Part shown: positions 6,376 to 9,537 of the stretch, piece after piece
Layout: every line of letters starts with the position of its first letter
Numbering within the stretch: the first letter of the stretch is position 1
Assembly (NCBI GenBank): GCA_031426355.1
Contig: JANPLD010000081.1
Span: 1-9,537 of the forward strand
Length of the DNA stretch: 9,537 bases
Reading direction: 5' to 3'
Source of the DNA: JANPLD01 sp031426355
GTDB lineage: Bacteria > Pseudomonadota > Alphaproteobacteria > Rickettsiales > UBA8987
The notes under the pieces: model-generated
The model's input: the letters and a program-made list of their open reading frames with translations, nothing else
Databases searched by the model: none
Told to the model about the DNA's origin: nothing
Program-made: the position numbers and the translations under genes

Positions 6376-7125
6376 TTAATATTTTCCTGATCTTATTATT
6401 TTTCTCGCTTTTTCAAGGTCTTCTTTAGTATCAACTCCAAGCGGTACAGTATCAGTTACGATCACACCAATGCTCATATTATTCTCAAGTGCCCTAAGTT
6501 GTTCCAGCTTCTCCCTCTTTTCCAGCGGACTAGGAAGCAGGTCGACAAATTTTTGCAGCGCCTTCATCTTATATGCATATATCCCTATATGGTGCCAGTG
6601 GTCACCTTCACCATATGGAATTGTCGCACGTGAAAAATATAATGCCTCACCTATAGTTTTTTTCTTATCTTTCCAACTTACAACCGCTTTAACAACATTC
6701 GGATTGGTCTTTTCCTTTTCATCAGTGATCTTTGCAACAACAGTTACGATATCAAAATTATAATCTTGGTTTGTTAGCAACTCATAGCATTGCTTTATAA
6801 CTTCCGGCGAAATGGTTGGCAGGTCACCCTGAAGGTTAATCACATGTTTAAACTTGGTTTTATACCCTAGATTGATCAAACCTTGGTATATCCTGTCTGT
6901 ACCAGAGGGTAATTCAGGGGATGTAAGAACAGCCTCGCCCCCGTTTTTAACGACTTCCTGCAATATCTCGTTTTCGGCGCATGCCACAAAAATGTCCTTT
7001 ATGCCGGACTTTTCCGCCTGCTCATATACCCTCACGATCATTGATTTCCCTTCAATATTAGCCAATGGCTTGTTTGGCAGGCGGGTTGAACCGAGTCTTG
7101 AAGGTATTACTATCACCACTGGCAT
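6376..7125 (-). CDS. kdsB: 3-deoxy-manno-octulosonate cytidylyltransferase (CMP-Kdo synthetase)
   Basis: A 249-residue cytosolic enzyme that joins CTP and Kdo to make CMP-Kdo, the activated sugar used to build the LPS inner core. The nucleotide-binding motif IPSRLGSTRLPNKPL occupies 7-21. It is followed by SGTDRIYQ (74-81), NLQGDLPTISP (97-107, with Asp101 the likely metal ligand), ALYFSRATIPYG (161-172), GIYAYKMKAL (181-190), KLEQLRALENN (206-216) and GVDTKEDLEKAR (230-241, Asp232 the second metal ligand). The length equals the family norm (E. coli 248). QGDLP in place of the enterobacterial QGDEP is, as I recall it, common in alphaproteobacterial versions. It is the first gene of the four-gene minus-strand run and sits divergently from rpmE across a 94-bp gap. 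No convincing promoter or Shine-Dalgarno sequence is seen upstream. Its presence implies that the cell makes Kdo-containing LPS. Confidence 0.96.
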   Translation of the reverse strand: MPVVIVIPSRLGSTRLPNKPLANIEGKSMIVRVYEQAEKSGIKDIFVACAENEILQEVVKNGGEAVLTSPELPSGTDRIYQGLINLGYKTKFKHVINLQGDLPTISPEVIKQCYELLTNQDYNFDIVTVVAKITDEKEKTNPNVVKAVVSWKDKKKTIGEALYFSRATIPYGEGDHWHHIGIYAYKMKALQKFVDLLPSPLEKREKLEQLRALENNMSIGVIVTDTVPLGVDTKEDLEKARKIIRSGKY

Positions 7126-7159
7126 AAATTAACCGATAATTAATTTTTAAAGAATTTTA

Positions 7160-7187
7160 TTGAAAGCACTCAAGTTATATGTATAAG
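7160..7187 (+). promoter_or_regulatory. candidate rpmE promoter with upstream A/T tract
   Basis: TTGAAA at 7160-7165 (5 of 6 to the sigma70 -35) and TATAAG at 7182-7187 (5 of 6 to the -10) are separated by 16 bp. This is the best promoter match in the window. The run of A/T just upstream (about 7139-7159) could serve as an UP element, which suits a ribosomal protein gene. Transcription would begin near 7194, leaving a leader of about 25 bases before the rpmE ATG at 7220. Confidence 0.6.
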
Positions 7188-7219
7188 AACGGTTTCAAAA
7201 TTTAAAAGCAATTTGAGCC

Positions 7220-7531
7220 ATGAAAAAAGGAATACACCCTAAATACCACAAAATCAAAGTTAGAAGAACTGACGGTTCTGAGTTTGAAACTTATTCTACT
7301 TGGGGCAGCGAAGGCGAAGTTCTGCAACTTGATATTGATACATTGAACCACAATGCGTGGGTTGGTGGTAAAACTAAAGTTAATGAAAAAGCTGGTAACG
7401 TTGCGAAATTTAACCAAAGATTCGGTGCTGTTAAACTTTCTGCTTCTGTTGGCCCGGTTGATGCATCTGTTCTTGCTGACAAGCCTAAGAAAAATGCAGA
7501 CGCTGCAAAAGATAAAAAGAAGAAGAAATAA
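7220..7531 (+). CDS. rpmE: 50S ribosomal protein L31 (bL31), zinc-free, with long basic tail
   Basis: A 103-residue ribosomal protein that bridges the large and small subunits. MKKGIHPKYHKIKV, then ETYSTWGSEGE, LDIDTLNHNAWVGG and VAKFNQRFG form the complete bL31 core (residues 1-69). The zinc-binding cysteines are absent, so this is the C-minus form. The core is followed by a 34-residue extension (70-103) that becomes strongly lysine-rich (DKPKKNADAAKDKKKKK); typical bL31 proteins have about 70-90 residues. Codons favour T endings (GTT, TCT, GCT, GGT), unlike the C-ending codons common in virD4, as expected for a highly expressed gene. The start follows a good promoter, but its upstream TTTGAGCC is a poor Shine-Dalgarno match. 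It leads a likely four-gene plus-strand run with rnhA 40 bp downstream. Confidence 0.95.
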   Translation: MKKGIHPKYHKIKVRRTDGSEFETYSTWGSEGEVLQLDIDTLNHNAWVGGKTKVNEKAGNVAKFNQRFGAVKLSASVGPVDASVLADKPKKNADAAKDKKKKK

Positions 7532-7571
7532 ACCTTTTGGTTAATCTTCAGTTTTTCACTTTCCTATTTAA

Positions 7572-8021
7572 ATGAAAAAAATTTCTATCTACACTGATGG
7601 CGCTTGCTCGGGAAACCCGGGACCAGGCGGTTGGGGCGCGGTGCTGATTTATAATTCCACTAAAAAGGACATCTCAGGCTTTGCCGAGAACACCACTAAT
7701 AACAGAATGGAACTTCAGGCTGTTATCGAATCCCTCATATCTTTAAAATCCCCCTGCGAAGTTGATCTATATACAGATAGCAAATATGTCCAGGAAGGTA
7801 TCACCAAATGGATATTTGGCTGGCTGAAAAATGGCTGGAGGAATTCAAAGAAAGAAGAAGTAAAAAATTCTGACCTCTGGAAACAACTCCTCGAAGTTCA
7901 AAAACCCCACAAAGTTAAATGGCACTGGGTAAAAGGCCATGCCGATAATGAAATGAACAATCGGGCTGACAATTTAGCAAGAACTGCTATAGAGAATAGC
8001 AGATTAATATCTAAGAACTAA
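7572..8021 (+). CDS. rnhA: ribonuclease HI
   Basis: A 149-residue cytosolic endonuclease that cuts the RNA strand of RNA-DNA hybrids, removing R-loops and primer RNA. The fold's hallmark strand IYTDGACSGNPGPGGWGAVL (6-25) opens the protein. All catalytic carboxylates are present: Asp9, Glu47 in NNRMELQA, Asp69 in YTDSKYV, and Asp133 in NNRADNLA, together with His123 in WVKGHADN. The basic loop WLKNGWRNSKKEEVKN (84-99) is the handle that grips the hybrid, so this is the E. coli-like type I enzyme (155 residues there) with no N- or C-terminal extra domain. It starts at 7572 after a pyrimidine-rich stretch with no Shine-Dalgarno sequence. It lies 40 bp after rpmE and 30 bp before the TerC gene, with no terminator in either gap, so co-transcription is likely. 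Confidence 0.97.
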   Translation: MKKISIYTDGACSGNPGPGGWGAVLIYNSTKKDISGFAENTTNNRMELQAVIESLISLKSPCEVDLYTDSKYVQEGITKWIFGWLKNGWRNSKKEEVKNSDLWKQLLEVQKPHKVKWHWVKGHADNEMNNRADNLARTAIENSRLISKN

Positions 8022-8051
8022 AATTAAACTCAACTCTTAACTTCCAATTTT

Positions 8052-8999
8052 ATGGATAAACCACTCTGGCTCTGGGCAAGTTTCATAATAATAGTTTTAT
8101 TACTGCTTGCATTCGATCTTGGTATTCTTAATAGGAAAGATCAGAAAATGACCTTCAAAAAAAGCGCGTGGTTAAGCGTTTTTTATATCTGTATAGCAAT
8201 ATGCTTCGGTATTTACATAGATCTTACTATTGGCGATGAAGCTTCCGCCCTCTACTTTACCGGATACATTGTTGAAAAAACATTATCCCTTGATAATATT
8301 TTTGTCATCTCCCTGATCTTTGGATATTTCAGGATACCCGAACAATATCAGCACAGGGTTCTTTTCTGGGGAATATTTGGCGTAATAGTTTTGCGCGCCA
8401 TCCTGATAGGGCTTGGTTCAGTATTGATCAATGAATTTCACTGGATACTTTATATATTCGCAGCCTTCCTTGTATTTACCGGTATTAAGATGCTCTTTAT
8501 CAAAGATCATGAAATTAATATCTCGGAAAACTCTATCCTTAAATTCCTTAACAAAAACTTTAAAATAACAAAAGAACTTCACGGGCATAAATTCTTTGTG
8601 AAAATGGAAAACAGCGCAGGGAAAAAAGTACAATATATAACGCCTCTTTTTGTTTCCCTTGTGATAATTGAATTTGTGGATCTTGTCTTTGCCGTAGACA
8701 GCATACCTGCGATATTTGCGATAACCACAGACCCGTTCATTATATATACCAGTAACATCTTTGCTATATTAGGCCTTCGCGCATTATATTTCTGCCTTGC
8801 TTCCATGGTAACCAGGTTTGAATATCTGAAACCCGCACTTGCTGTAGTATTAGTATTTATCGGCTCAAAGGTATTTATCAGCGAATTTTTACTTCAGGGA
8901 GATAAATTTCCTACATCGGTCTCTGTTGCTATAACCCTTACCATCATCTTCACAGGTGTAGTCTACTCACTGGTAAAAACCTCAAAAACTAAATCTTGA
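8052..8999 (+). CDS. TerC/Alx-family membrane protein, probable metal-ion exporter
   Basis: A 315-residue inner-membrane protein with about nine hydrophobic helices spread over its whole length. Diagnostic motifs are TGYIVEKTLSLDNIFV (70-85) and EFVDLVFAVDSIPAIFAITT (207-226). Their acidic residues (Glu75, Asp81, Asp210, Asp216) sit inside membrane helices and are thought to bind metal. HRVLFWGIFGVIVLRA, ILYIFAAFLVFTGIKM and NIFAILGLRALYF follow the same order as E. coli Alx (about 321 residues), a TerC-family protein linked to manganese export. Members named TerC are tied to tellurite resistance, and others help load metal on secreted enzymes. The loop at about 150-195 is charged and cytosolic. 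The gap to rnhA is only 30 bp, so there is no room for a manganese riboswitch directly in front. The start at 8052 has no Shine-Dalgarno sequence. The family call is firm; manganese as the ion is inferred from Alx. Confidence 0.92.
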   Translation: MDKPLWLWASFIIIVLLLLAFDLGILNRKDQKMTFKKSAWLSVFYICIAICFGIYIDLTIGDEASALYFTGYIVEKTLSLDNIFVISLIFGYFRIPEQYQHRVLFWGIFGVIVLRAILIGLGSVLINEFHWILYIFAAFLVFTGIKMLFIKDHEINISENSILKFLNKNFKITKELHGHKFFVKMENSAGKKVQYITPLFVSLVIIEFVDLVFAVDSIPAIFAITTDPFIIYTSNIFAILGLRALYFCLASMVTRFEYLKPALAVVLVFIGSKVFISEFLLQGDKFPTSVSVAITLTIIFTGVVYSLVKTSKTKS

Positions 9000-9043
9000 A
9001 ATTTATTTTTAATCCTATAAAGAGGGCGGAAACTAATAACATT

Positions 9044-9049
9044 AAAGGA
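9044..9049 (+). promoter_or_regulatory. ribosome binding site of ndk
   Basis: AAAGGA lies four bases before the ATG at 9054, a somewhat short spacing. It is the only clear Shine-Dalgarno sequence in front of any gene here and supports the chosen ndk start. Further upstream, TATAAA at 9016-9021 could be a -10, but the nearest -35-like TTGAAA (8996-9001, overlapping the TerC gene's stop) is only 14 bp away, so a separate ndk promoter is uncertain. Confidence 0.6.
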
Positions 9050-9053
9050 TTTT

Positions 9054-9476
9054 ATGGCGATCGAAAGAACACTCTCAATTTTAAAACCTGATGCTACCCG
9101 CAGGAATCTTACTGGTAGAATCAATGCACGCTTTGAAGAAAGCGGCCTCAGGATAGTTGCACAAAGAAGAACAAGGCTTAGCCGCCTTCAGGCAAGGAAT
9201 TTCTATATCATGCACAAAGACAGACCTTTTTATGATGAACTGGTTGAATTTATGGTTTCTGAACCTGTAGTTATACAAGTTCTTGAAGGCGAGAACGCAG
9301 TTACAAAAAACCGCGACATCATGGGCGCAACCGATCCTAAAAAAGCTGCCGCAGGAACTATCAGGAAAGATTTTGCACTCAGCATTGGCGAAAACTCAGT
9401 TCACGGTTCTGACAGCGCAGAAAGCGCAGAGCAAGAAATCCGTTTCTTCTTCAGTGATATTGATATCGTTGGATAA
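9054..9476 (+). CDS. ndk: nucleoside diphosphate kinase
   Basis: A 140-residue cytosolic enzyme that moves the gamma-phosphate from ATP to other nucleoside and deoxynucleoside diphosphates through a phosphohistidine, balancing NTP and dNTP pools. ERTLSILKPDATRRNLTG (4-21) is the family's opening, with Lys11 at the phosphate site. HKDRPFYDELVEFM (54-67) and MGATDPKKAAAGTIRKDF (90-107) follow. The signature NSVHGSDS (114-121) carries the active-site His117. The length matches the usual bacterial 140-143 residues and every key residue is present. It follows the TerC gene by 54 bp and has a clear ribosome binding site. A perfect stem-loop 43 bp after its stop probably ends transcription. Confidence 0.97.
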   Translation: MAIERTLSILKPDATRRNLTGRINARFEESGLRIVAQRRTRLSRLQARNFYIMHKDRPFYDELVEFMVSEPVVIQVLEGENAVTKNRDIMGATDPKKAAAGTIRKDFALSIGENSVHGSDSAESAEQEIRFFFSDIDIVG

Positions 9477-9519
9477 TTCAACTCTTTTATCACCATAATT
9501 ACAGCTATTACCCTTAACC

Positions 9520-9537
9520 GCAAAACACTAGTTTTGC
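9520..9537 (+). terminator. stem-loop after ndk, cut by the window edge
   Basis: GCAAAAC (9520-9526) and GTTTTGC (9531-9537) are perfect 7-bp inverted repeats around an ACTA loop. The position downstream of the last gene of the run suits an intrinsic terminator for ndk. Whether a T-tract follows cannot be seen because the window ends at the last stem base. It could instead be one end of a repeat or a two-way terminator with the next gene. Confidence 0.4.

Noticed and set aside
7531..7545. Terminator after rpmE (AACC TTTT GGTT)
   Set aside because: The stem is only four base pairs and the T-run does not follow directly. The 40-bp gap to rnhA fits co-transcription better.
8022..8051. Manganese (yybP-ykoY) riboswitch or pH-responsive leader before the TerC/Alx gene
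   Set aside because: The E. coli alx gene has such a leader, but only 30 bp of A/T- and pyrimidine-rich sequence separates rnhA from this gene, far too little for the riboswitch.
1..9537. CRISPR array, insertion sequence, prophage, toxin-antitoxin or defence genes
   Set aside because: No regularly spaced repeats, transposase or integrase motifs, paired small genes or defence domains were seen. Every long reading frame is assigned to a housekeeping, secretion or envelope family.

Overview
The window is 9.5 kb of compact, AT-rich bacterial DNA, with G+C roughly 38-40% judged by eye and not counted. It holds eleven intact protein genes, and no gap between genes exceeds about 135 bp. The gene set points to a low-GC, Gram-negative alphaproteobacterium, plausibly Rickettsiales-like or otherwise host-associated. 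The reasons are a VirD4-type type IV secretion coupling ATPase, CMP-Kdo synthetase (so a Kdo-containing LPS), a periplasmic double-SH3 protein of the kind common in Alphaproteobacteria, and cysteine-free L31 and L33. The genus-level assignment is inference; no marker here fixes it.

Left part (1-3303, + strand): rpmG (L33) is followed by a Tas-type aldo/keto reductase with its own likely promoter, then virD4. VirD4 stands alone here, with no virB gene within the window.

Middle part (3398-7125, - strand): a tightly packed four-gene run, read in the order kdsB, DUF1189 membrane protein, membrane-anchored TPR protein, secreted SH3 protein. Spacings are 6, 25 and 13 bp. It converges on virD4 at about 3304-3397. 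Every product after KdsB is exported or membrane-bound, so the run reads as a cell-envelope operon that begins with an LPS precursor enzyme and continues with three proteins of unknown function. This is the least explained part of the window.

Right part (7220-9476, + strand): rpmE (L31), rnhA (RNase HI), a TerC/Alx-type membrane protein and ndk, with gaps of 40, 30 and 54 bp. rpmE has a good promoter in the divergent region shared with kdsB. A perfect stem-loop lies at the window edge after ndk.

Cross-cutting observations: nearly all starts lack a Shine-Dalgarno sequence, with ndk the clear exception. Both ribosomal proteins are zinc-free versions, and L31 carries a long lysine-rich tail. 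Nothing in the window resembles a CRISPR array, transposon, prophage or defence system. Most of it is housekeeping sequence, and the possible novelty is confined to the envelope operon and the isolated virD4.
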